DNA from: Linyphia triangularis
Lineage: Eukaryota; Arthropoda; Arachnida; Araneae; Linyphiidae
DNA length: 64,000 nucleotides
Assembly (NCBI GenBank): GCA_963978545.1
Contig: OZ021732.1
Coordinates: forward strand, 58,318,714-58,382,713
Reading direction: 5' to 3'
Shown: positions 11,863 through 27,130 of the stretch, in pieces
Numbering within the stretch: position 1 is the first letter of the stretch
Layout of the letters: every line of letters starts with the position of its first letter
Position numbers and translations under genes: made by a program
Notes under the pieces: generated by a model
The model's input: the letters and a program-made list of their open reading frames with translations, nothing else
The model's database searches: none
What the model was told of the DNA's origin: nothing

Positions 11863-14800
11863 ATTTTTAATTTTTATTACAAAGTCTGAGATAGTGTGAT
11901 GTTATTTATGTATATTATTATTATTATTATTGTGTTGATGTTATTCATAATTAAAAATGATTTTGAAATTGTTACTCATATTTTTCAATTTGTAAAAAAA
12001 ACAAAAAAAAACAAAAAACCTTTGTCTTGAACTTTTCAGACGCACTGTAACTTAAATGCAAATTAAACAAAACTTAAATGCAAGTTGCTATGACTTATTC
12101 AATGTTTTATTTGAGTTTTACTTAGATCACGAGGAAAATAAATTGTTGATAAACTTAACAATCGGCCATATAGGTGTTTTTGAAATTTGTATATTTATAA
12201 TTACACAATAAAAGATAATCTATAACTTCAAATACAAATTGAATTAACGATTTACATAATTCAATTTTTCTTTACATATTTTCGATAAAAGAAGCTATTA
12301 TTATTTACTCTAGTTAAAGATGTATATGCACCATCAACTTCATTAAGTAAAATAAAATTAGTTGCAGGGAATTAATTTCAAAATGCAACTAATTCAACAA
12401 TATCCATTGTCTTTCAAACTTGCTCTTTTTTATTTGGTCTCAAATTTATTTCATTAGAAAGTTCAAAGCATAATCATTATTGTAACCAATACTCTTGAGA
12501 CAAGTATGTCTGAGAACATTCATTCAAGGTACCAGTTTGGGACACTTCATTTTAATTATAGAAAATACTAAAATGGTAAATAGGAAATTCTACCACTTTC
12601 AGTGACATTTTAAAATGGATAGTCTTACAATTGTCTTGAGGTTACAAATACTGAATACGTTTTTCTTACAACTGTCAAAAGTTAGGAATTTATAGTTCCT
12701 CTAATACATATATTTTGTTTAATTTATGCAATATTACTCACAATTCAGCTTTACATACGAAGCTTTATTTACGAATTGGCACGCAACAATACTTATTCAG
12801 TTGTTCTGATAGCCAAATTATCATCAAGAATTCATTGTTTGAGATTTATTTGCTGAAGCTAATATCCTATTAGAACAATTATAGTGTCAAGGGAATTCTC
12901 TGACCTACTCAGTTTAATTGTTCTTGATTTCTTTCAGGGTCTTACACTGCACTTAACATGCTATTAAAAAAAAATAGAAGTATAAGTATACGTTTAATAC
13001 TCACTGCATTTGAAAACTAAGTACTTAGAACTAGTAGAGAATAACAAACAGTGATTCAGAATACATGCTAATACCTTAGATGTATTTGATTGGAGTGTTT
13101 TTTTCTAATTTCTAAGCTGTTTTGGTTTAGAGTTGAGCTCACGAAAATCCCCTGCGTTTTATATTAATGATATTTTGGTTATTTTTAATTAACTTTGAGT
13201 GAATCCGTGAGCTGGATTACAATCTTCTGTACTAAGATTTTTTTTTTTCTTTCTAATGAGAAATGTATGATAAGGAGGAACATCTCTACCTGGTATGTTT
13301 ACAATTATTATTTTGGTGATTCTCTATTAAATGTTTTGGAAAATATGATTAAAATAAAATGTTCAATAAGAGAGTTTAGATGATCCCAACTCAATGAATT
13401 AATTAATGAATGAGTATAAATAATGGAATTGGATCAATAACACATTAACCAACAAATTATGTATCACTCTTATAATTCAGAATGTTTCAATCAAATTACA
13501 AAATGCAATTTCATCTTTGGCTGAAATAAGAATCATAAGTTTAACTAAATAGCATGTTTTGCAAGCACAAAACAAGGAAAGTAAAAAAAATCAAAAATAT
13601 GGAATATTATCCTTATATAAATTGTTTTTAATTAAATAATTAATAAATTAACTCGTAGTTATTCTATTTCATTTCTTTGACTCCGAGATTAGAAGTCTGA
13701 TGATTTGACAAAAAATGTAAGGTTATATTAAATTTCGAAGTATCCACAGATTCCACTCAGCCATACACAGCGAATAAAATATAACAAACACACGATCTTA
13801 CTCGTCACTTTCCCACTTAGAAACAGAAGATTTTATTTCAGCAAACACCGAACGCCACTGGAGGTTTACCAAGTAATTCCCTTTACTCCCCATCCAAAGC
13901 TGCTCTTACTTGAGATATGCGGGTGAGAAAAACTTGCAGAAAGGTAAACCCTTCGAAGCACGTTCCTGATGTGGAATTCGCGATTTATTCCAAGCGGAAT
14001 TTATACATGCAGAAACCAAATGAAAAGCAGGTTTGACCATTGTAGTCACGTTTTCGATATGTTTGAAATGCAGAACGATAGATGTGGATAACTGCTCGAC
14101 CCTTCCAATATAAGGAGCCCGCATGAAAACTGTTTGGAAAATCAAGTTATAAATTCAGCATTTACGACTGGGACTTTCTTTTGATGTATTCCCAGCTTGC
14201 ATTGAATGATATTATTACGGGAGAGCGACACATTGTTCCGTAAAGATCCGTATATTCCTAAGGCTTTATTCCTCGATTGTAATGAATGAATGAATGTCAC
14301 TGTAGTAACGTCTTTGAAAGGGAAAAAATACATCAAATGACGAAAGAGAATTCAATTTGGGTTGCCGTAATGCATATCTTTTTTATATTGCTAAATATAT
14401 GTGAAATTTAAAAATTATTGTTATCTTAGGTTTTCATGCACACAATTTATTTGTGTAGCGTTGTTTTATTTATAGATTTAATAATTTTCTAAAATTAAAA
14501 TAAATAATAATAAATAGTGAAATCTCTCTATAATTTCTATTATTGGTATTTAAAATTTTATTTTAAACATATGTTTCTATGTGTGAATTTATTTTATTGT
14601 TATTATTTTCGTAACTTAATTTTTGCAAGATCGATTGAATATTTTACATTCAATTGACTAAAAGTGATTTAAAAATTAACTTTAAGGCCTTTAAATAAAA
14701 TAAAACTGTAAAGACAACTTTGTAATGATAACATTACGTTAACGATTTTCTTCAAGATGTTTACCGAAAATCACAACCCATGAATAGCCTTAAAGCAAGT

Positions 14801-16400
14801 AATTAATTTCATCGGTGAATTTCAAGTGACTTACATTGAAAAACTTGTGTGTTTGATTACAGTTTGAAGCAAAATATAAAAATGGGGATATACAAATTTA
14901 ATTAGGCATAAATTGTTAAGAATCTTTCCACTTATATTAAGAGTGAATAAAAATTTGTTTTTAAGCATAAGGCTCAATTATAAAAGTGTATCCTCAGAAA
15001 ATGATTTCTTTTAATCTTTAGAGTTTCCATCAAATTGAAACAAAACAGTTTGACTTTTTGATTTTAATTAACTAAAAGAATTGAGCTCATTTATTTAAGC
15101 TTTATAAAATGGTAACATCTGGAGACTTCATTTTAGATACACTAGTTATTTTAATTACTTTTTATAATTTTCATAGACTTATGAAATAATTGTTGCATTA
15201 ATAAACGCGTCATCTATTATGAATAAGATAAATAATAAAAAAGTGCATTGTTAGAAATAGTTTCAATATTACTCATGCTTTAAATAATTTATAAATCACA
15301 ATTGAGTCTTATTTATTGAATGAATCTTAATTAAACTATCTGAATTGTTTCTTGAATTTTTGAAAAATGATCATTACCGTCAAAATCTATCTCCTTGTCA
15401 AAAATGGTTGCGTCTCTCTATATAAACTTTTCAATCTAATATTTCTAAATAATCAACATATTCAGGAAATTATGTTATAGAAATTTAAATTACAGAAAGT
15501 TTCTTAATGTTAAGAATCTAAATACAGCTATTACTTTATTAAGGATATTTTCTGTACCATATTGTCTTGTGATACTAGCAAAAAATATTATAGTATTTGT
15601 ACCTTTTTGAACAAAAATGTTTTCTTTAATTAAAGTCTAATAGACACAAGTCATAAACTTCAAAAATACAAATGATCACGCAGTAATTAATAAAATCCGT
15701 GACTTATACAATTCTTACAATAACGAGATAATGTTCTATGTAATGTACGAAATTTTATGGTTTACATGAAATAAAATAATTTAGGCTAATTTTAAACGAA
15801 CAATTTATGCACAATGAAACTAATTAATGCACAACCAGACATATTAATTCATAAATGTTAAATTTTAAATGCGTTTATTCAAATCAATCCCTAGAGATAT
15901 TCCCAAATATTTCAAATCTAAAAATTATATACATATACTGAACTTTATTTACTAAGTATGAAAAATTCGAAACAAAATATTTACGACTTTTTCTGATCCG
16001 AAGTTCTTTTTTATGTATCCAAGTTCTTTGGAAGCAGAAGAAATGCTACTTATCTATACGAAAAGAAAAATTCCACTTTAGTGTTTTCCGTGTTTGCAAA
16101 GTAACTCTCAAAGAGAGAAGCAGAAAAATAATTTATTTTCTTTTACAAAACCACACGAATTCTTTGTTACGAAAAAATATGTCAAAGGCTTAAAATTAAT
16201 TCATCGTGACATCAATTTTTGATTTAAAGTTGAATTCTCTGGAGTAGAAATCATAAGCCCTGAGATTTAAATAACTTTCAAATTTGGATTCAAGAAATAA
16301 AATTCCTCGCGTTTTAACTAATTCGTATTATATATCAGTAAGATTCGATGGTGAATACTTTATTTTTTAAGTTGTGGTATCTGGTAGATTTTTTCTTTGG
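11863..16400. other. Non-coding stretch
   Basis: AT-rich. A less AT-rich island at about 13740-14350 has two short minus-strand frames with no recognisable domain and no splice context that persuades me. GAATGAATGAATG near 14282 is a small tandem repeat. Nothing else supported. Confidence 0.4.
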
Positions 16401-19400
16401 GGATTAAATCCTTAAATGCTTATATATTAAGCTCACACATTTCTTTTCAAGTCACGAATACAAATCTTATTTTCTTGAAAATTGCTATATGTGAAAAATC
16501 CTTCTAAATACAATATATTTTGAAAACTTCATAAAGTCATTCAAAAAGTTTCATTTTTTAGTGGAATAAATTGTGTTTAAGGTACATGATTCTCTTGATT
16601 TTATAATGGTGTAAGTATATTTGTATAAAGTATATTAACCGATATTTAATTTTATGAAAATCAATTGGGGACCAAGGTATATTTTATAGTTTCTAACTTG
16701 TTTGCTTTAAGAATTTTGTAAAACACTAACTTAACCCTGAGTTAAATGTTTCGTACTCACAGTGTTTTTAAAGATAATTGGGCTTTCAAAAATATTATTG
16801 AAGAGACATAAGTAATACAAATCTGAATTGAATTTTACAGTGATTTTTGATCTCGAATTAAAGTAAAAATTACTCCCCATTCAGATGAGTATCACTTAAT
16901 TCTTTTTCAAGTGATTTTAACTTTTTTAATACTTTAAGAAATAAATAGCCAAAAAATAATATAATTAATAGACAAGAAACTGTTTTAAATTATTTCACTC
17001 TTTGTTCCTTTCAAATGGGATTACATCTTAAATTTGCTTCATTTGCAGATTTTTCATTTGCGACAAAAATACTAAAAATATACTACAGAAAGGCAATTAA
17101 TAACAATTTTCTTTATGGTATTGTATTATTTTACATTAACATATATACATTTAAATATACTATTTCTTTCAAAGTATGTTGCTTTTGTTGCAGTATACTT
17201 ATTTGTATTAGATACTAGATTTGCAGTAGATTCGATTTTTACTCGAATATTCTAGAATTTCAGCAAACAATTGAAAGTGCATGCTGGAATTAATTTCCTT
17301 GATTTACTAGAATACTTGACTCACAACTAAATTTGCAAAAGCACTTCCCAAAATTGAAATTGCAAAAGAGCCCTACCAACTCATGTATCCTTATCAAGAA
17401 GTTAGAAGAATCTTTGTTGGGCATCAAAAGATTTTCTTCAAGCAAGGACTTCTCTCTAAACTAAATCAAAAGTACAGAAAGCCATTGTGAATAAAGCATT
17501 CCTCAAAGAAAATGACTTCAAGATTTAACGGGTAAAAAGCAAGGTTGGTAAATGAAAGAGTAGATCGTCTCTAAAATTTTACCGCCCTCTAGAAATCACA
17601 TCATAAGATGATAGAAATTGTAATAAGATTGAAATTGCAAGGTCTTGCTGTTAAAGTATGAGTACCCTCTTCACATTAAGGGAAACATTTGATTGCCAAT
17701 TATTGAAAAGTAAAATTAAAGAGATAGAACTATGCATTTATCCACATTTACTATGTGGTGTTCAAAATATCCCAGAATAGTAAATAAAATTGCGTTGACC
17801 AAACGCTAAAAACAGAAATTTAAAAAAAAAAAGTAAAAAATTCGGATTCAAATAATATATTAAAATTAAGTTATTAACAATTCAACTTAGATCGTAAGTG
17901 TCATTAAAGAATTAAAAAAAACAAAAAAAACATTGCGTAATTCAACAATTATGCAAATCGTAAATTATCTGTTTTCAAAATCTACAAATTTATACAAAAA
18001 AGATTTTGGAAGACAATTTTTAAGTCTGCATCATTAGGTTTTCAAATTAGAATTTAAAGATCCAGATCTTCAAAAAATGCTAATTTTCTACCGAAAGCTG
18101 TCTGATTGAAATCCATATCAAATTCTAGAGATGTTCTGAAGATTTCTGTAGAATATGAAGATAGGTTTCTTCTGTAAATTTCAGCAGCACATTTCTAATT
18201 CGGTTACTTGTTCCAAACAAGGAAGCTCTAAAATACGGTGTTGGATTATTAAATTACTTATGTGGTGCGTTTACACTTTTTTATCTTTATAATTAAAAAC
18301 ATAATATGTTTTCATTTATTATAATCAAAATTTAAACTCGAAGAAGCAAATCATCATAAAGTGACCCTAAAAACATGTTCCAACTCAATATGAAGGTTTA
18401 CAGTTTTTTTACGTGCGTCTATTATTGCGTGTTATTTAAAGTTTTCTTCATGAATATTAAAATCAATCACCAAGATGACTTATTGAGTATCAAAGGAAAA
18501 CTACAGTGGTTTTCTTGCTCACTATAACGAATGTATTTGGTATTTTTCCCAGCATACATATTAATCTCAACGCAAGTGTATTAAAAATCAGATGTAAATT
18601 TTGAAAAGTATAAAAGTGTATGCACTTATCGGTAGAAAGTGTGAGAAACGAAATAATTGGGCTTCACTAGAAAGAGTGATATCACCACCAACCAGTGACG
18701 TCAAGCGAGAGAATAAATAGTATGAGACACTGCCTTCACTTATTATAAACCTTGGATAAAAGGGATCTTCTCTGATCTCATGTTAATTAAAAGTCTAGGG
18801 AATTCTTAGCGAGGCATCTTAATAGCAGACAATATCTTGCTCCATGGACGGGTGACCTGGGAGAATTTTGCAAGGCGAGATATGAAGGAAGCAGGGCAGG
18901 CGGTTTTAATTTCGGCGTTTCGCGTGGGGGTCACATTCATTTCCGAATTGCGAGGTTCTCCAATTCCGAGAATTTGGCGTTTCTATGATAGGAATTATTA
19001 TGAAGGCGAGTTGAATAACTGGATTAATGTCGAGCTCAATCCATTTGTTTCACTTAATGAGATTTGAGGTGATACCTGTTTCTGAAAGTGGAGGAATCCA
19101 GAGGCGTTTATGGAGTTTGCAACGTAGTTGGAATACATGTTTCACTCGAAATAATCATTATGGAATTGGATTACCAACTCAAGACAATTTTAAGATGAAA
19201 TAAATTGAAATGGTGTACTAATAAAATATTTGAAAATTTATAATTAAAAAAATGGGATTTGTATTTTGCAATGACTATTACAAATCCATCTCGATAATGT
19301 GCATACAATAAGAATTGAAATTTTCAAATTTTAGATTATTATCTTGGTTTGTTTATAAGAACAGTGAGCTAAGTCTTTACAAAATTACTTTACTGTGAAA

Positions 19401-21795
19401 ATCTCTATTTATCAAAAAAGTTACAGCCTAATAATCCTTCAACTTTAAAACTTTCTTAAACGACTTATGATTATTTTTTTACGAACAACAAATTATAAAT
19501 ACCGAAACGGTTCTTTATTTATTAAAATTATGTCCTATTAACATATTAGTTTCATTTGTCAACACTATCTAAATATTAAGATGAGATAATGTTACCTAAG
19601 AAAATACTCCTGCACAGTATTAATTATATATTAAAATTACATTTAAAAAATAATTTTGTTTATAATAACATGTTTTAAGATCTGAATGGGAAATTCGAAA
19701 TATATTATAACAAATTTATATATTTGCTACAATTGCCAGGCATTTTAATTTTGATATCTGTATAACACTTCAACAGGAAATATCCTTAAAAAAAACAACA
19801 ATTATCTATTTCTACAGTTTCTGTTTCCATCTTCAAATTTAGTTGACCTTCCCATGTTTATTTCAATTTAATAAGGTATTTGTCTTTCAGTCTGGTAATA
19901 CTAATCAAAATTTCTTTTTAGTGACTGCAGATACATAGAAAAAAACATAACGCTTTATCAAAGAGCATTTATATTTGAGTCAACCCATACATTACACATC
20001 TAATTAACGGTACCAATGCTCGAATCTAGTAATCTTTGATGGAAAATAAATATGGCGCCACATCAACCCACATTCAAGTCTGACTCACCACTCCTCCCTA
20101 CCTAAATCGCTACTAAATTCCTGGAAAAAAAGTCGAAAATATATGACCCGTAGAAAAATAAGAAGCAAAGTGGTGGATTTGATGGAAAGATGATCTACTA
20201 CCAAAATCTTTTCAGCCTTTCCCTTTTATATTTCCCTCATACAACTGGAGACGTTAAGAGCTAAGCATGATTGACCTTAATGAAGCCCAGCTATTGAGTT
20301 ACTTTATTAATGATTTTGGTCTTTTTTCCATACTTTGGCGACGATGCAGAAAACTGTTTTTTTATTCATTGCCTTTTCTATGAAGTAATCTTTACTAACG
20401 AGAATGCACATGGTTTTTCTTGTTTTTTTACTGTAAATCACTCATCAGATATGCCGCCAAGTTTAGGACTTGATATGGGTTTGAATATAAACTTAGTGTT
20501 ACATAGACAATCAACAAGATATGCTTGTGTATTGATATGGCTACGTTTGTGTGTGAGAAACATCTTTAATATTAGTTTGAATGATAATAGAATAATTCAA
20601 AAGAGTTACAGTGATTACGGAAGTTAGTTATAGATTTAAATACTTAAGTATACCTTTTTTACATGTCATTATTCTCGATTTTTATCAAGGTTAATAGCGA
20701 GCGCAAATGGATCCTCGTGTATCTATGGGCACTGCAGGGTAATGCTATAAAGATATTAGTATTTTAAATGTTGTGTAATAAATTAAATTAAATAGTTAAT
20801 GATTGAAAATTAATATATTATACAAGTTTACTAGAAAAAATGATGTGCAAATTGAGCATCAGTAATTTTTTGTAAAATTGAAAAAAACCATGTAAGTACA
20901 TTATTATGTGTGATTGAAAGATCAAATTGTTATTTGTAATTCAAAAATATATAAAGGCGAGAGGTGCCTTGTTAAGAACATAATTACTTCATAGAAAACG
21001 ATATAAAATCGTACATTTCTATTAATTCTTACTTTTTAAATGTTAAATGGATTTTTATATTGATCCATAGCTTACAATTTCTATTTAGAAAAGGAATTTA
21101 CTAGTAGATGTCTTATAATTTGATATTCTCATTAAAATAAAATGGTAGTTGTACATATATGTTTATAACAAAAGAGTTCATTTTTAATATTCATACAATT
21201 TGTATTTTTGGTGAAGGTCATATTTAAACTCTCAAACAATGTATCAAAACACTGAAATTGTTATAATATATTTTATTCTTTGTTGCACGAAATGTAACTT
21301 TTCACGTCATTTTTTACTTTTGAGATGATGCATGTGCTATGCAAATGAAAGGATAATAGAGACCACTTTGTATTAATGTGAGCAAATTTACTTGCCTTGA
21401 TAGATCGACTTCAACTATGCAAAAATAATCCGGGTTGAAATGCATTAGTCTTCTGTTTTAAAGCATAATTCTTCGTTATATATAGAATAGATATGAATAT
21501 ATTACATGGAGCATAAATAGAAAGTTTTTGTCAAAAATTTAACGGTAAGTGTAAACCTATACACGATTGAAAACATATAAACAAAAAATGTAATTTTTGT
21601 ATTTTTAAATGTATTTTTTCAACTGTCGCTGTCGTTGCGTTGTATAGGTCTTCCACCATTTCTTAATGTGATGCAACTACGTAAAATTTATAAGGGAAAT
21701 TCTCTGATTTATGCAAAGAACATTCTGGCTATTTTTCTTATTCGTAAACTGAAAAATTATAAATTAAGATGAATCTACTAGTTATGTTTTTTTTT
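16401..21795. other. Non-coding stretch with possible conserved islands
   Basis: Low-AT islands lie at about 18640-19130 and 20020-20280. The first holds a plus-strand frame at 18837-19067 that resembles no family I know. No RNA gene or mobile element recognised. Confidence 0.4.
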
Positions 21796-21797
21796 AA

Positions 21798-21977
21798 TAA
21801 TGTTACTTGGTGAGAGAGTTATATGCAAAATAATCATTTTAACTTGGACAAACATATATTTATAAGCCTCCGAAGTACGAGTAATGGGCTTCTAGTGTTG
21901 ATCAGACGATCTGTTTGCTTATTTGACGTAGCTAAAATAATTATTGTTCCAAATAATTTTGTCACCAAGTAACATTA
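21798..21977. mobile_element. Small inverted-repeat element (MITE-like)
   Basis: TAATGTTACTTGGTGA at 21798-21813 is the exact reverse complement of TCACCAAGTAACATTA at 21962-21977. Pairing continues inward with mismatches through AAAATAATCATTTTAACTTGG / the complement of GTAGCTAAAATAATTATT, giving arms of about 60 bases around a centre with CCTCCGAAGTAC. At about 180 bases with no coding capacity, it fits a non-autonomous DNA element. A target duplication is not clear because the flanks are A/T only. Confidence 0.75.
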
Positions 21978-22242
21978 TATAAAACAAAAACATAACTACT
22001 ACATTAATCTTAGATTTATAATTCTTATTTGCTTATGAGTAAGAAAAAATGACAGAATATAATCTGCGTACACCACATAATTCACCTACTTATTTATCAT
22101 AGTTTAAATATTGGTTATTGCATAACAACTAATTTATCATTAACTTTGGTTGTATTGTCCTAAGGAGATAAATTTACGGATTGTTTTAAAACAGATATTT
22201 TGCGCTTAAGATTTCTCATTCACATGACTCAGTAATCATTTG

Positions 22243-22688
22243 ATACCAACAATAACATCTCAGTAAAAAAGGCGTCAAGTTCTTCATGCAATGATTACAG
22301 CCGTGAAAAGTATTGAGATCTAAAGTAGAGCCAAATTTAAAGTTGTTGTAAATTATGGGGAATGAAAATTCATATTTTTTTTTCTCAAAGTCAAATTTCC
22401 TCTTCATAGGCTTAAATATCTACCTGCAAAAATATTTGTGACACTTGATCATTACGTATTCTGGTTCACTGACGCGTAATGGTCAAGTCACACAAGCATT
22501 TTTGTAGCTAGATATTAAGGCCTATGCAGGGGAATTTTGACTTTGAGAAAAAAATTTTACTAATTTTCATTGCCCGTAATTTACAACCACTTTAAATTTA
22601 GCTCTACTTTATATCTCAACACTTTTCGCGGCTGTAATCATTGCATGAAGAACTTGGTGACTTTTTACAGAGATGTTTTTGTTGGTAT
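22243..22688. mobile_element. Fold-back element with arms of about 215 bases
   Basis: The left arm, 22243-22456, and the right arm, 22474-22688, are reverse complements over nearly their whole length. Exact blocks include AGTTCTTCATGCAATGATTA (22279-22298) against its complement near 22637-22656, and TTTCTCAAAGTCAAA (22380-22394) against TTTGACTTTGAGAAA. The loop is only 17 bases, 22457-22473, flanked by CATTACG and CGTAATG. Point differences and a few indels separate the arms. There is no coding capacity. It is a fold-back type non-autonomous element or a recent inverted duplication; the shared inner ends favour an element. Flanking target duplications were not identified. Confidence 0.88.
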
Positions 22689-24134
<1,446 letters not shown>

Positions 24135-24437
24135 TCTTGACAACGATGAAAAAACTAATTTTCAAGCTTTTAATGCCAAACAACAAGAATTGTGTTTAAG
24201 TGTAGCAATAATAGTTATTCAGGAGCTTAAACATTATTCATTTTGAATCTAAATAAATCTTATTCCATTTCAGGCTCGTCACTACTAATGATATTAATAA
24301 AAAATATATACTTAAATAAAAAATATGATTGTTCTTGTTTCAAAGTACACACAGAAAATTTAACATAGTTTTTAAAAAATACTGATTGCATACAAAAGCA
24401 ATTAATTTTTAATATTATTTCACTTTTCAATATTTAG

Positions 24438-24443
<6 letters not shown>

Positions 24444-24481
<38 letters not shown>
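24444..24481. repeat. Poly(A) run, 38 bases
   Basis: The longest homopolymer in the window; no associated retroposon body was recognised. Confidence 0.97.
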
Positions 24482-24483
<2 letters not shown>

Positions 24484-25230
24484 TAAGAATAGTTTATTAA
24501 GTATAATTTAATTAAAAATGTTAATTTAAGGATATGATTCGAGTAAAATTTTAAGTGTTATGTTTACAATTATAAATACGTATCCCCATGTTGCTTGCAT
24601 ATATTCTGTTTTAAAACTTACAATTTATTTCTAAATAAAAATAAACCGAAACACACTTTCGGCGAATTTAATCTTGCGCCTAATCCTCCTTTTATGCCCG
24701 TTCTCAATCCTTACAAAACACTTCATTTTTATTTCTTTTTCGCTAAACTTTTCGCAATTTTCTCAGCGTGGTTACACCAATCGTCTTTCACCCACGTATA
24801 GGATTAGTTAGATGTACTAATCCTTCCGATTCGCTTTAAGCGTGAAATATTCGAAAAACTTTCACTTTCTACAATGCGCAGTACCTGGCGTATTTACATT
24901 TTCAGCTTTTAGCTTCTGGGCAAGACTATTCCGAAGAAAAATCCTATCACCCATAAAAATTGCTTGAGAATGCATTTCTTACGTTTGAGTCAATAAAGAG
25001 ACTGAAATGCACTAAGCTGCATCGCCTCGTTCTAAAATTTCTTTTTGATTCTCCTTACCTCCAAAATACAGAAAAATTTACTTTTCTTAACTATTTTTTT
25101 TGCTAATTTAATGATTGATTTTTTTTTTTTTTTACTTTTATCTTGTTGAATTAGAGTGATCTACAAACATAAATTTTTATTTTCTTCCTGATACTTAAAG
25201 TGTATTTTAAGAATTAAGTAGACATATTTT
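24482..25230. other. Non-coding stretch with a paired GGATTA palindrome
   Basis: A less AT-rich island runs from about 24600 to 25050. GGATTAGT at 24801-24808 is mirrored by ACTAATCC at 24816-24823 around a 7-base loop. GGATTA is the core of K50 homeodomain (Otx/Goosecoid class) sites, so a regulatory role is possible but unproved. Confidence 0.35.
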
Positions 25231-25975
25231 AATTACTAGTGGACCCATGTGCTACCAGCGTAATTAAGAGTGCCTAAGGGAAATTCTATTTTGTTTGCAC
25301 TTCTCCACGTTTCGGAACATCCCGATTGCAAAAAAGTGGTATAGAAAAGATATATGTCTATATATATGTGTGTACGTGGTCAATATAGCTCCCGAACACA
25401 TTGATCTACTATGTTAAGATGTTAAAATTTGGTGTCGCGGATAGTGATGGCCATGGGACCAACCAATAAGGCGCACTATCACTATCACTATCGCGCATGC
25501 GCATAAGGTTGAAATCAGGAAAAATCATAAATCATGTTTTTCAGCAATTGCTAAAAAAACGGCTCTAATGATTTTGATTAAAATATATGTGCTAATGCCT
25601 CTTAAGGTGTTTTAAATTCCCCATCTCAAAATGTCCCTTAAAAATACGATACTAGCATTAAAAAGTTGAAAAACGAGTGACTATAATGCGGAGCTCTCTG
25701 ACCTTGATCATCGCCCATCATCGATTGATCTTTTTCTGTTTTACGCACAAGAAAGGACAATGTCATGTCTATCGAATAAGCTCGACAATTTTGCATATTT
25801 TTAATTTTTTTTGCCCATGTTAAAATTCTTGCCAAAAATATCGCCAAAGAGGCCATTTTTATTTGCAAGAGCGAATATATGAAAGCGGTAAATAACACCA
25901 TATCAAATTTGAATGCAATGATCAATATTATAGTGTAATTGAAAGTTGTATGATGTTCCGCATCGATAGTTTTTA
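25231..25975 (+). repeat. Dispersed repeat family, copy B
   Basis: Shares an ordered set of blocks with copies A and C: CTTCTCCACGTTTCGGAACA near 25301, ATCATGTTTTTCAGCAATTG with GCTAAAAAAACGGCT at about 25535-25565, ATGATTTTGATTAAAAT, TGCCTCTTAAGGTG, GAAAGGACAATGTCATG near 25751, and AATTGAAAGTTGTATGATGT near 25940. The left boundary is uncertain; ACCCATGTGCTACC near 25243 resembles the copy A terminus. A TATATATGTGTGTACG tract sits where copy A has its CA array. ATCACT is repeated near 25476-25495. No shared open frame. Confidence 0.75.
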
Positions 25976-27061
25976 AACAAAAACTGAAAGTACAATTGCA
26001 AGTTATACTTTAGTCTGGTCTTAGTCTTTAAATTTATAAATCATTTATCAATTTCGGTTTTGATTAAATTGAATTGTCAGGAAAATAAAAACGTATCCTG
26101 AAAATTAACATTGATGGTGTATGATAGTAAGATTTAATCACGTTTTGTGTATATAAATTTCTTAATTCGATAGTCTGTTGCTTGGTATACGCACTGCTCG
26201 CTCTTGTGTTACATTACAAATATAAGATTATGTCGGTTAATTAAATCCATTGTAGATAATGATATGACTGCTCAAATCCGGGATGAGACGTACTTTGTAT
26301 AATTACAACCAACCTTCATTGGCATCCAGAATCATTTATAAATACATGAATTGAACGCTCTGAACTCTGCTTTGTGGATAACTTAGAACCTATTTACGTG
26401 GATACCTATCTGGACCTATCTTATCTGTTCAATTAATTACAGACCTGTAATGTTGGTTATTGGTGTGGCTAAGGAGAAATTGTAGAATTTCACGGGTGAC
26501 CCCTAATAAAAATGTTGCTGTGATATACTCTGAATTTTAAAATCACCACAAACGAAGCAAAGTGAAAAAATGATAGATTCTTCTAAAATAGAAAAAAAAA
26601 AATTGTTTCTTGAGTTTTACTTTAGAAACGATTGCTAAAAAAAAAAAAAAAAAAAAAAAAACCCTTTTTGGAAGATGTGATTTCAAATTATTTTTAAAAG
26701 TTGGAGTTTTGGTCAAAACTATTAAATATAATGATATTATCAAAGGGACTGTACAATAAAACAAAATACCTATAATATGTTTAAGTGCTGCAGTAATTTT
26801 TCACAAATATAAAGTATGCTAATTGTTTGGAATGATTAAAAATAAATAAAATTCTGCAATAAAGAAATATGCAATTGTTTTTCTGCTTTTTAAATAGAGA
26901 AATACTAGTAATCCCGTGAATAGTCTGAGCATTAAATATTGCTTAGATGAATTACTTTTTAGGAAGTTCTTCGGAATTAAATATTTTATTCCACTTCTGA
27001 GATTGCTTAGGTTTCCTAAACGTGCTCAAATTCAAATTGACTCTGCTATGTTGCGGCCATC
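25976..27061. other. Non-coding stretch
   Basis: AT-rich with an A run at 26637-26661. No gene seen. Confidence 0.45.
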
Positions 27062-27130
27062 TACCCGGAAGCATTTAAGCATAGTTCACATTATTTCAAA
27101 CCATTAAAAAGAATAAGGGCGAGCCATTGG
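27062..27130 (+). repeat. Left member of an inverted sequence pair
   Basis: GCATTTAAGCATAGTTCAC and TTATTTCAAACCATTA, followed by GAATAAGGG, recur in reverse complement at 28688-28755. The two members lie about 1.6 kb apart and face each other. Beyond the matched block, both continue with weakly similar GCCGCCAACACG / GCCACGCCACC sequence, so a longer diverged repeat is likely. Confidence 0.8.

Noticed and set aside
13906..14336. Two neighbouring minus-strand frames considered as dpr exons
   Set aside because: They lack every Ig landmark (no Cys/Trp pattern, no DxGxYxC).
18837..19067. Plus-strand frame in a low-AT island
   Set aside because: No known domain, no splice sites that persuade me, and the length is expected by chance in less AT-rich DNA.
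25638..25925. 95-residue minus-strand frame
   Set aside because: It lies wholly inside repeat copy B and is not conserved in the other copies.
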